DNA of 64,000 nt from Amoebidium appalachense (GCA_963693365.1 CAVNZM010000017.1:496001-560000), one strand, 5' to 3'; shown: positions 22,075 through 46,475, counted from the first letter of the stretch. Notes: generated by a model not told the origin, from the letters alone. Numbers and translations: made by a program.

Positions 22075-22345
22075 AGGGGGGGGAGGAGGGAAGGAGGGTG
22101 GGGGGAGGGGGAGAGGGGGGGGGGGGGGGGAGGGGGGCAGTTGTGTTGACCGTTTTCATGGGTTTGAACTGCATGTCATCCTTGCCTCCCCCCTCACCTT
22201 CGTTTGGGCCCAGACACCCAACACCCTTTGTCCCGTCCACCTGTTCTGTCGTATGTGTGTGTGTGAGGGAACCAAGAGGAGACACCGCAAAGGAGGGGGA
22301 GAGGGGGGGGGAGGGGGGAGGCAGGGGGGGGGGGGGGGGGGGGGC
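21870..22345. repeat. poly(C), T-rich and poly(G) runs upstream of the FYVE exon
   Basis: C run 21,871-21,901, T-rich pyrimidine stretch, then G runs at about 22,040-22,073, 22,117-22,130 and 22,326-22,344. The last 100 bases before the FYVE acceptor are mixed sequence ending TTTTTTTTCTTGCAG. Confidence 0.85.
22214..22250 (+). CDS. candidate exon immediately upstream of the FYVE exon
   Basis: Thirty-seven bases between a GGGCCCAG acceptor and a GTATGT donor. In phase with the FYVE exon they would encode PFVPSTCSV, which would supply the first zinc-binding cysteine missing from the FYVE exon. Cysteine spacing would then be C-x3-C rather than the usual C-x2-C, so the call is tentative. Confidence 0.35.
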
Positions 22346-22450
22346 AAGAAAGTAAAGAAATACAAGTTCAGGAATTCGCGACACATGAAGCCAATGCCTA
22401 GTTTCAGGCGCCTAGTTCACACCTCTCACACACTGTTTTTTTTCTTGCAG

Positions 22451-31636
<9,186 letters not shown>

Positions 31637-31648
31637 TGGTTTAAAGAA

Positions 31649-31654
31649 AATAAA
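31649..31654 (+). terminator. AATAAA polyadenylation signal, rabenosyn-like copy B
   Basis: Lies 13 bases after the stop codon. In copy A the spacing is 25 bases because B lacks a short T/A stretch. Confidence 0.6.
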
Positions 31655-32099
31655 GTGAGTTATTAAGGTTTACAGTGTGGGATTGCCGGATGGTAGTTTA
31701 GTCCTTTAATTCTCTTTTTAATGTATGGAATGTAGGTCAAAATATCAGGATTAATTGTTCGGTTTCAATTGTGCCAGTGGACGTTGATACGACAAATGAA
31801 TGTCAGCGGAGAAATGAAGTACAAGTATCTACTTTTAGAAAAGAAAATACGATGTATGAATGCTAGAGTTCGGGTCTCACTGTTGTAAACGATGTGCCGC
31901 TATGTATGTAGGGTAGAGGTGGTGGTGTGCCAATGAACGAGAGGAAAGGTAGAAAACAGTGGGTGGGTGTTGCGCTTGCCCACGAAATGTTCATATAAGC
32001 AAGAAACAGGTTTTCTATGTTAATTCTGCTCAGATTTACTATTATATATACATGTGCATGTAATTAAAACACCGGCAGCAATGGTCATGATGTTGGTGT

Positions 32100-32225
32100 T
32101 CATTGTTTCGTCACTGCATGTGTGCATGCATTTAGGGCCTCGAGGGAGCTCCGTGTTTTTTTTGTGTGTGTGTGTGTTTGTGTGTGTGTGTTTCCTTTGT
32201 TTGTTTTGGTGGTGGTGGTTTGCAA

Positions 32226-32260
<35 letters not shown>

Positions 32261-32832
32261 ATATCGGGTGTACATCCCATGGGTCACAGTTACGCAAACC
32301 AGTTTTATGGTTGAATATGTATATGCATGCCAACTTCAGTCAACCATCGAGCTCCCCAGCAGCCCCCCCCCCCCCCCCCCCCCCCCAAGGAAAGTGCATG
32401 CTTGGTGAATTGATGAATGGCCGTGGGGCGGACGTTTCCTAACAAATCTTTGACGTTTCTTGGAGAGGAATTTTTTCCAGTTGATTGTGCCAAGAAGAAC
32501 ACAACTCTGAAGAGTTTTTCGTTACATATATTCCCATAGAGAAAACAGCATGAACGATGCACAATATGCATTCATGATCGTCCATACAAAGAGCGGCATA
32601 TGGTTCAAGGGTGTTGATAGTGATAACTTAGTATTACAGTATTACTGTACATCCCATGGGTCATGATCACAGTTACGCAAACCAGTTTTATGGTTGAATA
32701 TGTATGTGCATGCCAACTTCAGTCAACCTTCGAGCTCCCCAGCCGCCCCCCCCCCCCCCCCCCCCCCCTGGCACCAACACACACACACACACACACACGC
32801 ACACACACACGCACGCACACAAACACGCACGT

Positions 32833-32869
<37 letters not shown>

Positions 32870-33536
32870 GGCTCTGTTCACTGCCTGGGTATCAAATGCC
32901 TATGCATAGGCTAGTATGAAAATTTTCAGGAGCTACTAGACATGTATGTGGATATTTTCTTATACTATGCATATGGACATTATTGAGAAGCTTATCAAAG
33001 GAGACGCAATCGAGATGTGACTGATATCTCAGAAAAGAAAATACAAAAAGCCTTACTCTCGGATACGGAGGAGATAACGACTAATTATAAGATAATCATA
33101 TATCGAGAAAACTCGTTAAACATACGGTGATTTAACATAAAGCCAATAGAAGTAATGTCAGGATTATCGAAAAAAGCAAGTTCGAACGGAATAAGCTGAG
33201 ATAAACAAAAACATCTATCTAGATGTTTACGAGAAAAAGGTTCAGTGCATATGTACATGTACACCCAAACGTGTCGGTATACGTAGTGAAGGCTAACAAT
33301 GTGGTCACCGTGGTGGACGTGGTTATTTTTTTTATTTTTTTATTTTTTGTGGCGGCAGGGGCAGTGGCGGTGGCGGTGGCGTGTGGGTGGTGTGTGTGTG
33401 TGTGTGTTTGTTGTTTGGGTGGGTCGGGGGGGAGGGGGGGGGGGGGGGGGGGGGGGGGTTGGAGATTATATATTCGGTGCTGGCTTAGTGCACGTTGCCC
33501 TATTTGTTTTGACTCAGGCCAGTACGTACCGGCACA

Positions 33537-33589
<53 letters not shown>

Positions 33590-33652
33590 CCCCCACGCAT
33601 TGTGCACACTGCAGTGTGTGTGTACTGTGTGCGTGTGTGTGTTGTGGGGAGA

Positions 33653-33685
<33 letters not shown>

Positions 33686-33690
33686 ATACC
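32100..33690. other. 1.6-kb segment present only in block B
   Basis: Replaces the G run at 5,878-5,903 of block A. It contains an internal duplication of about 95 bases (32,271-32,365 and 32,648-32,745), a copy of the 230-bp segment otherwise at 9,850 and 37,680, CA tracts, C and G runs, and an AT-rich stretch (32,920-33,230) with no visible gene. Confidence 0.75.
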
Positions 33691-33824
33691 TGGTGTAGAT
33701 CCCAGTTATGTAAATTTTAAGAGCGACGGTGTACGTGCGTGTACGTGAATGGTGGATGATCCGGGCTTGATGAGGTTTATAAATTTACCTATGTTTTTTT
33801 TTTTTTTTTTTTTTTTCTTCTTGT

Positions 33825-33871
<47 letters not shown>

Positions 33872-33873
<2 letters not shown>

Positions 33874-34518
33874 TGAATGCGTCAAAAAGTACGAAGTACA
33901 CAAGAACAAACGGATAACACGATGCAGAATGCAAGCCATACATAAAGAGTATGCATAATAGGCAGAGCCCATCCTCAGGGGGGGCCCACGTCATCCACAG
34001 TACCCGAGTTTCGACCTATTCACCTCGCTAACGAAACCCAACTCAGATACTGTTTTACTTGAACATGGGTAGGTCACCCGTCTTGATCAGAGACGAGCAG
34101 GGTTGCTTATGCAGGCAAGGGCAGTGGGAAAGGCCGGGGGTTAAAGTTGCAGCAGTAAGCAGAAGCAAGAAAAATATAGATAGGAACTCAGGAGACGGGG
34201 CTTCTAGGAAGCTCCCCCGTCGCCACCTAAGTCGATACTTCCCTGGCTAACATACTACACCAGCTGAAAAGAATTAAGTCCCGAAGGCCGCAGAATTCGC
34301 AATCAGAGGGGAAAATATGAGATTTGACCCACGCCGCAGGGTAGTAACACGCTTACTAGGGCGGAACGGCCCGGGTACCATATCAGGAGCGGGCAATTTT
34401 TGAATTATCCCTCCTCGGCCCCGCCAGGGAAAATTTGAGGTTTTTGGACCTCAAAGAAGTCAAATCCTGCAAAATCCACTACCGGGAGGCCAAAAAGGGT
34501 GATTTCACAAAAAAGCAG
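33872..34518 (+). mobile_element. R1 plus R2 repeat, long form (copy B)
   Basis: Collinear with 6,069-6,707 and over 95% identical by eye. It again starts at TTTGAATGCGTC after a long G run. The preceding T and G runs differ in length between the copies. Confidence 0.65.
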
Positions 34519-34644
34519 GTGTTTTTGGGGATAGGCTGCGGGGGCGGGGGGCGGAGGGAGGGGGGGGGGGATTGGTGTAGGTGTTTCCGGGGGGCGGGGA
34601 GGGGGGTGGTGTTAAGGGGGGGGGGGGGGGGGGGGGGTATATAC

Positions 34645-37489
<2,845 letters not shown>

Positions 37490-37601
37490 CTAGATAACAG
37501 TCATAGAAGGGGGATGGCCGGAATTGGAAAGCAGATCGTCATCGGGGTAGCGGGGACTGGACGTGCTGTGGGGAGAAATTGATTATCGGAGAATTTTTTT
37601 G

Positions 37602-37609
<8 letters not shown>

Positions 37610-37643
<34 letters not shown>

Positions 37644-38638
37644 GGGAAGGGGGAGGGTGGAAAGGAGGCGACATCACAACAAGGAAAGTGCATTGTTTGG
37701 TGAATTGATGAATGGCCGTGGGGCGGACGTTTCCTAACAAATCTTTGACGTTTCTTGGAGAGGAATTTTTTCCAGTTGATTGTGCCAAGAAGAACACAAC
37801 TCTGAAGAGTTTTTCGTTACATATATTCCCATAGAGAAAACAGCATGAACGATGCACAATATGCATTCATGATCGTCCATACAAAGAGCGGCATATGGTT
37901 CAAGGGTGTACTGGCCAAAGCACTAGTATTGATAGTGATAATAATAGTATTACTGTACCTGATTGGCTGGATCAATAAGTAATAAGAATAAAAACAAAAA
38001 GACGCACACTTACACGCTAGACTCGGGGGATGAAAATGGGCTCCCCTGCACAATTCTGTACCCCCCCGAGCCGTGGGGGTCTCTTGAGTCACGGTGAAAA
38101 TTGACGCATACACAGCCCGGCTCGGGGGAGAGGGAAAACTTCTCGGGGGTCTGTGAGTGGATGGGCGAGTAAGTGGTGTGGGTGTGCAATAAATAATTTT
38201 TATTTTTATTTTATTGTATTCTTTATTTTTATTTTTTATTCCTTTTATTTTATTTCCATTTTTTTGGGGGGGGGGGGGAGGGGAGGGAGGGGGGGGGGGG
38301 GGGGGGGGGGGGAAGGTGGGTGGGTTGGTGCTAAGGAAACGGGTGACAAAAGGTGTGTTCGTGTTGTAGTTCAATATAGTAAACCTTAATCAAAAAAAGT
38401 GAAGAATAGAAGAGAAGAAGAGGTAAACAAAAATATGGGTGGGTGGGTAGGTAGGTGATTAGTCGAATGGGGGTCTCTTTTCTTTTCTGTTTTTTTTTTT
38501 TTATCCCTTTCCTTTTTTTTTTTTTTTTTTTTGTTTTTTTTTGGCCCCGGGGGAGGGGGGGAAGGGGGGGGGGGGGGGGGGGGGGTCAACGAGCAGATGG
38601 AGGCTATTTTAACCGGGCAGTAACTTGGTGTTTAAGTG

Positions 38639-38696
<58 letters not shown>

Positions 38697-38780
38697 ACGT
38701 GCGGCATCTGTTTTTGGGTCGGTGAATATGCCCATGACTGGGTGCGTTGCATGTGTAAGTGGTTAGGCTGGGCCGCGCCC

Positions 38781-38828
<48 letters not shown>

Positions 38829-39488
38829 ATACGTGTATATACCCCCCCCCCCCCCTCCCCCCCCCCCCCCCCCCCCCCCCCCTCCCCCCCCCCCCCCCCC
38901 CCCCCCAGGGCCGAAAATACGCCCTTTTATTACATATTTTGTATTTTCCTACAGGCTGGATGGTATTCTCCGGAAATTTTCCTATAAAGCGTCCAAACCA
39001 TGCACACCATCCATTTACGTATACCATGGTCGGAAATGTACTGTAAGCTGCAGTGTACCATGCAAAAAAAGTTTTCTTTTGACTGGATGTATTCGAAAAA
39101 AATTTGGATGGTATTTTTGAACCCTGGCGGGTATTTCAGAGGGTGTTAACGCAAAATTTGATCACCCTTGCCTCCCCCTTCTCGATCTCGGACAGGAAAA
39201 GCATGTGTAGCCTAAGTGCACCCCTTTGCTTTCTCTAAGTCGCTTTGCCCCCCCCCCCCCCCCCCTGACCGCCCCCCCCCCCCTCCCTCCCCCTTCTTCC
39301 TCCCCCCCCCCCCCCCCCCCCAAACCACCACCACCAAAAAAAAAACCCCCCAACCCAACCGGTATGATCCCAATCGAGAACTCTCCCCATCCCTGGCGCC
39401 TTTTCCCCTGCCGGGATCCGTCAACATCTCAACTCCAAAGCCCCAAACCAACATCTACCTCTATTGAAAGGTCCCGTTCTGTTCTGTC
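37610..39488. other. intergenic end of block B
   Basis: Carries a G run at 37,603-37,642, the 230-bp repeated segment, T-rich sequence, G runs, a GT tract at 38,641-38,694, and C runs at 38,782-38,906 and 39,249-39,320. No gene is visible. It ends directly at the gap. Confidence 0.6.
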
Positions 39489-39988
39489 NNNNNNNNNNNN
39501 NNNNNNNNNNNNNNNNNNNNNNNNNNNNNNNNNNNNNNNNNNNNNNNNNNNNNNNNNNNNNNNNNNNNNNNNNNNNNNNNNNNNNNNNNNNNNNNNNNNN
39601 NNNNNNNNNNNNNNNNNNNNNNNNNNNNNNNNNNNNNNNNNNNNNNNNNNNNNNNNNNNNNNNNNNNNNNNNNNNNNNNNNNNNNNNNNNNNNNNNNNNN
39701 NNNNNNNNNNNNNNNNNNNNNNNNNNNNNNNNNNNNNNNNNNNNNNNNNNNNNNNNNNNNNNNNNNNNNNNNNNNNNNNNNNNNNNNNNNNNNNNNNNNN
39801 NNNNNNNNNNNNNNNNNNNNNNNNNNNNNNNNNNNNNNNNNNNNNNNNNNNNNNNNNNNNNNNNNNNNNNNNNNNNNNNNNNNNNNNNNNNNNNNNNNNN
39901 NNNNNNNNNNNNNNNNNNNNNNNNNNNNNNNNNNNNNNNNNNNNNNNNNNNNNNNNNNNNNNNNNNNNNNNNNNNNNNNNNNNNNNNN
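39489..39988. other. assembly gap, exactly 500 N
   Basis: A run of precisely 500 N, the usual sign of a scaffold gap of arbitrary length. The join of block B to region D is therefore not observed sequence. Confidence 0.99.
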
Positions 39989-40233
39989 TGACTATTAGTG
40001 CAAATCAATCTGCATACAGGTTCTGTGACCGCATGGAAAAGACCTTCAAGGGCTGCAACCCATCAGAGATGAACTTCATAAAGTTCCACGTCGGCAAGCA
40101 CTACTCCTTGGCCACAAAGGAGTTTGGGGCATTCGAGTCAGCTGAGGGTGGAGAGCACCACCACAAGCTGTCGAAGGTGGCATACAAGTCCACTAACAAG
40201 AACACCATCACCTTTGAAAGCCAGGTAAATCAG

Positions 40234-40264
<31 letters not shown>

Positions 40265-41605
40265 CTCCCCCACCTCATCTGCCTGCTACCCTATGGATCA
40301 CACCCTTCGTTTCTCACGTATTCACTAACTCTCCCCCTTCCTCTCTCCCCTCCCCCCCTCCCCCCCCCCCCCCACAACCCCCCCCCCCCACCCCTTCCCC
40401 CAACACTCACCCTCCCCCCTTGCCCCCTCAACACACACACACCTTCGTACACACACAACAGATGGTGGAGAACATCAGAAGATACGAGGCTATGGCATTC
40501 CTCTCCAGCCTGGCTGACAGTAACCTCTTGGACAGAGGTGAGGTGGAGGACCCTAGTGGTGTTGTGGAGGACCCACTGGCTGTTGCAGCACAAGAAGAGG
40601 CCATTGCAGAGAAGCTTGGGGAGGATTTCATCCTGATCGGTGCAGTCCCCCCTTACCCAGTTAACCATAAAGAATATCCCCCCCCCCCCCCCCAACACAC
40701 ACACACAGAGACATGTGCATCGGTGGTCTTTTTTGATTTATTACCTCCACGTGGTGCTGGGTCGGACGACCAACTGTCCAATCGATGTACGAATGTATTC
40801 GTGGGTGTTCCAATTGGGTGTTAACGTATCATCCTCGTTTACCAACAAGGTGTTCGTACCCATTACATTAGTATCCTAGGACACGTGAACACTCTGATCT
40901 AGGCACAGGGTAATACCATTGAATACACTCGTATAGTTGATGGCAATTTCGAAGGGTTGAACCCCCCTCCCCCCCCCCCCCCCCCACCCCCCCAGTGCAA
41001 CTAAGGACTTCCCGTGCATAGTGCACCGTTCCCCCCACCAGCATACACGACCACAACCTTTCCACGGCCTAGGGGGGCTTGCACAAACTGTTTAAGCATG
41101 CAGCAACATATCGCGCAAACAATTTTACACCGCAAAGACCCCCCCCCCCCCCCCCCCTTCCATCCCCAGCAAACGGAAAACATAACAAACCGACATAACC
41201 ACTCACACACACTATACCTTTTTCTACCTTTTTCTGATAGGTAAGGAACCAAAGCCGGTCTTCCTACGCCAACTTGACCAGACCTATCCTGGATGGAACG
41301 GGAACTACCATGCGTCCGTCAAGAAGCATCCTCAACTGAAGCAACTTCCGGCCCGCCTACAGTGGGCTTTAACCCCACCAGAGCAGCGGCCTGGCGGGGC
41401 ACGGCTGCGTCGGGACCAGATGCCCAACCCTGACGAGAATCAGGTGTGTTATTTTTCAGGGCACCTCTCCCTCTCTCCACCTCTCCTCCCCCACCCACTC
41501 TGCCTTTCCTTCATCCCTATCCTCACCCTGCTCCCCCTCCCCCATCCTCCCTCCCCCCTCCTCCCCCCCCCCCCCCTTTTTCCTTGTGTTACATGTTCTC
41601 ATCAC

Positions 41606-41638
<33 letters not shown>

Positions 41639-42087
41639 CGCACACACACACAAAACCCTTCCAACAACCTTTTGCCCAGATACACGTCTACCGGTCCATC
41701 CACATCAGAGAGGAGGGAAGCAAGTTATACTTCCGGGTGGTGGCATCGGACTCATTCTATGGGAGCCCTCGCTACGACAGCATTCAGGTGGATGCTGTTG
41801 ACGACCAAGGCAACAAGGACGAGTGGTATGCGCGGGTCTTGTGTTTGTTTAAATGCATGCACGAGGGAGAACGTAGGTGCTTTGCATTCGTTCAGTGGTA
41901 TGAGAAGAAAGGGATGTGTTGTCGGTGTGGGTGTGAAAAGCTGGTTCTTGTAGACCATTACGAATGCATAGAGGTGGAATCGATTCTAGGGCTCGTGCAC
42001 GTGGTTCCTAGGTTTGGAAAGGGCCCCAATGATTTCTATGTAAACAGGTTTATCTACCTGGGGACTGTGACTGAGCGCCAGAGCTGA
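39989..42087 (+). CDS. transposon-type protein, C-terminal exons (5' end in gap)
   Basis: Exons 39989-40224, 40462-40639, 41241-41443 and 41680-42087 join in phase with GT-AG sites and end at TGA, about 340 residues without the missing start. Visible landmarks are NPSEMNFIKFHVGKHYSLAT, an acidic FESAEGGEHHHK with KVAYKSTNK, and a C-terminal domain with EWYARVLCLFK, FAFVQWYE and VESILGLVHVVPRF followed by FYVNRFIYLG. This arrangement resembles the downstream part of proteins encoded by CACTA/Plavaka-type DNA transposons, whose C-terminus has a BAH-like fold; that is from memory and moderately certain. Introns are full of C runs and CA on the sense strand. It is uninterrupted, so it may be active, recent or domesticated. 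Confidence 0.55.
40230..41655. repeat. poly(C) runs in introns of the transposon-type gene
   Basis: C runs of 13-30 bases at about 40,234-40,260, 40,363-40,390, 40,679-40,693, 40,967-40,985, 41,140-41,157, 41,565-41,576 and 41,610-41,638, all on the sense strand. Some lie just upstream of acceptors, where they would act as pyrimidine tracts. Confidence 0.85.
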
Positions 42088-42420
42088 GTATGTAATTGGT
42101 CGTGCACGTGTAATCATCAATCTCCTTGGCTTGCATTATTTGATGTGTGTGTGTGTGTGTGTGATATTGATAGGACCCGATAAAGAAGTGTGTGTGTTCG
42201 TGTGTTGTTCAACTGACTGTTCAGTAACTATACGTGAATAGTCATAACCTAAGAGGACGATGAGTATTACATTGTGCCGCCTGTTTGTTTGAATGTTCGT
42301 ACCCATAGAATGAAGGAAACCGAAACTGTGTACCGTAAAGTTTGTAACAGCATGAATGCCCCTTTACGATCTCAAAATACATCGAAGGACTGTATAACCC
42401 GTGTGTGCGTGTGTGCGCGG

Positions 42421-42462
<42 letters not shown>

Positions 42463-43250
42463 ATATGTCCGTGTGTGCATCAGCCACACAGCGCACGCAC
42501 AAACGCGTGCATGCATGCACGCACGCACACACACACACACACACACACGCACGCACACACACACACATACACGCACACACACACAGACACACATACACGC
42601 ACACACACGCACACACACACACACGCACACACACATACACAAAACACATACACACACGTGCGCGCAGGCACACACGCACGCACGCGCACACACACACGCA
42701 TATACAGACACACGTCACAGAACTCCAAACAAGCACGTAGGCACTCAACAGTGTATTCACGAATACATGATGTGTTCACAAGGCGACGATGTTCAGGGAT
42801 ATTCGTCCAATCAAAAGTCTCCAAATATTTCCCACAATCACAACGACCGAGGATGTTTTTGCCCTATATAAAGCCAGTATTCCCACCACTACTAATTGTG
42901 CGCAGGTATACCTGCGCACATATTAGCACTCCACATGACGTAGTATTAAAAACCCGTGGATATATATTTTTTTTTCGTGCTCACTACTATATTATAGCCT
43001 TGCTAATTAATCAATATTTGAGCTCTTTGCTGTTTATTTCATATTTTACATTTCGCCGCGAGCTGCAAACAGAGTTGGCTTTTATATTTATTGAAGGGTA
43101 TCGATACCTGCGTATTTCAAATAATACCGTCAAACATTTATAATAAAATTTGTTGATGTCTATACAGTGTTTCAAATAAACCTTCTTAAAACATTCAATC
43201 TATATTTTAGCTTTTTAGCACATCCCCCCCTTTTTTTAGTTATCTACGCA
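42088..43250. other. intergenic stretch with GC/CA repeats and a promoter-like site
   Basis: GT at 42,143-42,162, (GTGC)n at 42,420-42,462 and CA/GCAC tracts to about 42,710, then mixed and AT-rich sequence. No exon was found. A TATA box and palindrome are listed separately. Confidence 0.6.
42865..42920 (+). promoter_or_regulatory. TATATAAA box followed by a 24-bp perfect palindrome
   Basis: TATATAAA at 42,865-42,872. A perfect palindrome with half-site TGTGCGCAGGTA spans 42,897-42,920, about 25-48 bases downstream, where a transcription start would be expected. No gene that it would drive is recognised, so promoter function is inferred. Confidence 0.35.
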
Positions 43251-43311
43251 GTGGTTTTTGTCGCTCTCCCTTGCCTGGGTGCTTTAAAAAGCTATATATA
43301 TATCGGCGGTG

Positions 43312-43809
43312 TCCGTTTGTGTTCATGGCACGTTCAACGTGTATTCAGCGTGAGCACTCGTTTGCACTGATGGATATTCAGTTGCACCAAGCTCCTCCCC
43401 TGCCGGCGGCGGCGAACGCGGCGGAGCTGCGTTCGAATCGTGCTCAATCCTGTACAAAAACGTTCTAATCGACTGTTCGCAGAATGAAAAATAAAAAAAT
43501 GGCACGAAAACTGGCCAAAATGGTGTTACAAATTTACTGGAATGCAACAGTATATACAAAAACGTACAAAAACGTTCGGGTTGGGCACTTTGTTGCATTT
43601 TTGAGCATTCAGCGAATGTACATCCGGGAAACTGGGTACTGGTCATAACGATCTGTGCCAGAGCCGCTGTCCATTGGTGGATCTCACTCAGGATCATGGT
43701 GGCATATCCGCGGTGTACATGTGGGGTTTAATTTCGCTCTTCTCTTTCTTTTCTCGTTTGTTGTAACCAGCACAGCGTTACAAGGCGGTCGCAGTAGACG
43801 CAATAAAGC

Positions 43810-43851
<42 letters not shown>

Positions 43852-44376
43852 CGTACTACTCCCACCGTCACGCGAACCTGCCTCGCTCAGCCTTGCTCGA
43901 TGCACGTATCCGTGTGTGTTCATGGAATGTTCAATCGGAACATTTGTGGATAGCCATTGGCACCCAGCTCCTCCCCTGCCGGCGCGGCGGAGCTGCGTTC
44001 GAATCGTGCTCAATCCTGTACAAAAACGTTCTAATCGACTGTTCGCCGAATGAAAAATAAAAAATTGGCACGAAAACTGGCCAAAATGGTGTTACAAATT
44101 TACTGGAATGCAACAGTATGTACAAAAACGTACAAAAACGTTCGGGTTGGGCACTTTTTTGCATTTTTGAGCATTCAGCGAATGTACATCCGGGAAACTG
44201 GGTACTGGTCATGACGATCTGTGCCAGAGCCGCTGGCCATTGGTGGATCTCACTCAGGATCATGGTGGCATATCCGCGGTGTACATGTGGGGTATAATTT
44301 CGCTCTTCTCTTTCTTTTCTCGTTTGTTGTAACCAGCACAGCGTTACAAGGCGGTCGCAGTAGACGCAATAAAGCT

Positions 44377-44419
<43 letters not shown>

Positions 44420-44830
44420 CGTACTACTCCCACCGTCACGCGAACCTGCCTTGCTCAGCCTCACTCGATGCGCGTATCCGTGTGTGTTCATGGAATGTTC
44501 AATCAGAACATTTGTGGATAGCCATTGGCACCCAGCTCCTCCCCTGCCGGCGCGGCGGAGCTGCGTTCGAATCGTGCTCAATCCTGTACAAAAACGTTCT
44601 AATCGACTGTTCGCAGAATGAAAAATAAAAAAATGGCACGAAAACTGGCCAAAACGGTGTTACAAATTTACTGGAATGCAACAGTATATACAAAAACGTA
44701 CAAAAACGTTCGGGTTGGGCACGTTTTTGCATTTTTGAGCATTCAGCGAATGTACATCCGGGAAACTGGGTACTGGTCATGACGATCTGTGCCAAAGCCG
44801 CTGGCCATTGGTGGATCTCATTCAGGAATG
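43312..44830 (+). repeat. tandem array of about 570-bp units, 2.6 copies
   Basis: The anchor GCTCCTCCCCTGCCGG occurs at 43,391, 43,967 and 44,535, so the period is 576 and 568. Each full unit contains GCGGAGCTGCGTTCGAATCG, an AATAAA-like stretch, CCATTGGTGGATC, GCGTTACAAGGCGGTCG and a (TA)n tract (43,812-43,850; 44,380-44,417). The third copy diverges after CATTCAGGAA at 44,828. A related GCGTTACAGGGCGGTCA then occurs once more at 44,921, just upstream of the Cys/His gene, which suggests repeated amplification of a 5' region. Confidence 0.85.
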
Positions 44831-44965
44831 CGGCGAGCGCAGCAAGGCCGTTTCAATGGGCGTACATCCAACCTTTTTTCGTTTCGGTCCGGTCTGTTCT
44901 TTGCAAAAAGCACAGCGTTACAGGGCGGTCAAAGTAGCTAGACACAGCCTTCACTTAGTAATTCT

Positions 44966-44972
44966 TATATAA
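44966..44972 (+). promoter_or_regulatory. TATATAA box upstream of the Cys/His-rich gene
   Basis: TATATAA 62 bases upstream of the ATG at 45,034 and downstream of the GCGTTACAGGGCGGTCA element shared with the tandem units. The spacing suits a TATA box with a short 5' UTR. Confidence 0.5.
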
Positions 44973-45033
44973 GCATACCCGAACCTTTCCCTGTCGTTCC
45001 CTTACGTTTCTCCGCCATAGTATAACCTTCAAC

Positions 45034-46475
45034 ATGAGCGATTCGCCAGCAGACGCGCAACAAAAGGTAGTTGTTGAGTAAAAATTGATGAGTTGGTCGT
45101 GAAAATCCAAAATGGCCTGAACATTTCGACTCTTTCAATTCCTCTCGGTACAACAAGCCCTCTTCAGTTTGTTTCAACAACACCTGATCAAGTCGGCAGG
45201 CCAAATCGCCAACTTGGGTTTCAAGCCCCCACCCCCGCTAGGGCCTCCCCGCCGGCCTCTCACCCGCTTGTACCAGAAAACCGCGTCATCACACCCGCCG
45301 TTGCTCGCCAGCTCATCACGGACATCGGCGCAGACAAATGGCTGTCGTGCCTCTGTGTCCGGGCTCCCCAGGTCGAGGGCGTTACCGTGCAGCGGGAACC
45401 GTCGAGTTTTGGACAATGCGTAGGGTACAGTGCACCCCCTCACAACGCCACTCAGTGCAAGAAGAAAGCAACGGAGGAAGGTGGTCTGTGTGTGCTGCAC
45501 CAGGCACAACTTGGGACCGGAGGAGGCTATGGCCAGGTTCACATTGGTCCCCTCTTTCCCCATCTCTCCTACTCACACACATTGTCACCCTGACGAGCAG
45601 ACATCTTTGTGCCTGGATACTCACACTCTAGCTCCCCACAGTCTTGCACCTCACCTCTGTCTCTTGTTTCTTCGCATATACCCCCCCTCGCCCCCACCAG
45701 CTTTCCTCCGCCCCTCCCCCCCTCCCCCTTCCCCCCTTACACGGTCTGAACCCGAGTTGTCTTTCTGACGTTTCTCCCACTCTCATCTTGCTCCCCCCCC
45801 CCCCCCCCCCCGCCTAAACCTCCCCCCCCCCCCCCCCCCCCGTCCCCAACCAATACCTCCCCTTCCCTCCTCTCCTCTCACTTCTCCTGGGCCATCCCCT
45901 CTTCCCCCCTACACACACACCCTCCCCCCCCTTCCCCCCCCCCCCCTCCCCCCCCTTCCCCCCCCCCCCCCCTGGGCCCCTCCTGCACACACTCAGGTTC
46001 ACAAATGCAAGAAGTTCCTGTGCGCAAACCTGGTCACCTGCTGCGAAGGGTACTGTGTGTCCCATACAGTTCACTTCCATCTTGAGCGCAACGGTGAGAC
46101 ACCCCCCCCCTCCCCCCCCCCCCCCCTATCCCCCCCCCCCCCCCCTCCCCCGCCCTTCCTTCCCCAGTCCCCCGCTCGCCCCCCACCGCCCCCTCACCCC
46201 ACTAGCCTGCGGTTTAAACCAACCGGCCTTTGAACAGGAGTGTGGCCTCATGTTTGTTACTTCTTAGTGTTCTTTTGCTAACCCCCAGGATCCTCCCCCC
46301 CCCCCCCCCCCCCCCCCCCCCTCGCCCCTCATCAGCCACATACATTCCTTCCCCATGCTCTGCTTGCACCCCCCCCCCCCCCCCCCCCTAAACCTGCCGT
46401 CCCCTTCCCCCCACCCCCCCCCCCCCCCCCCACCACGCACACACGGACACGCACACGCGTGCACACTTACACACT

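Noticed and set aside
43323-44795. Minus-strand frames of about 100-120 codons repeated three times in the tandem array
   Set aside because: They recur because the DNA units are near-identical, the N-terminal and C-terminal ends differ, and no splice or start signals support them.
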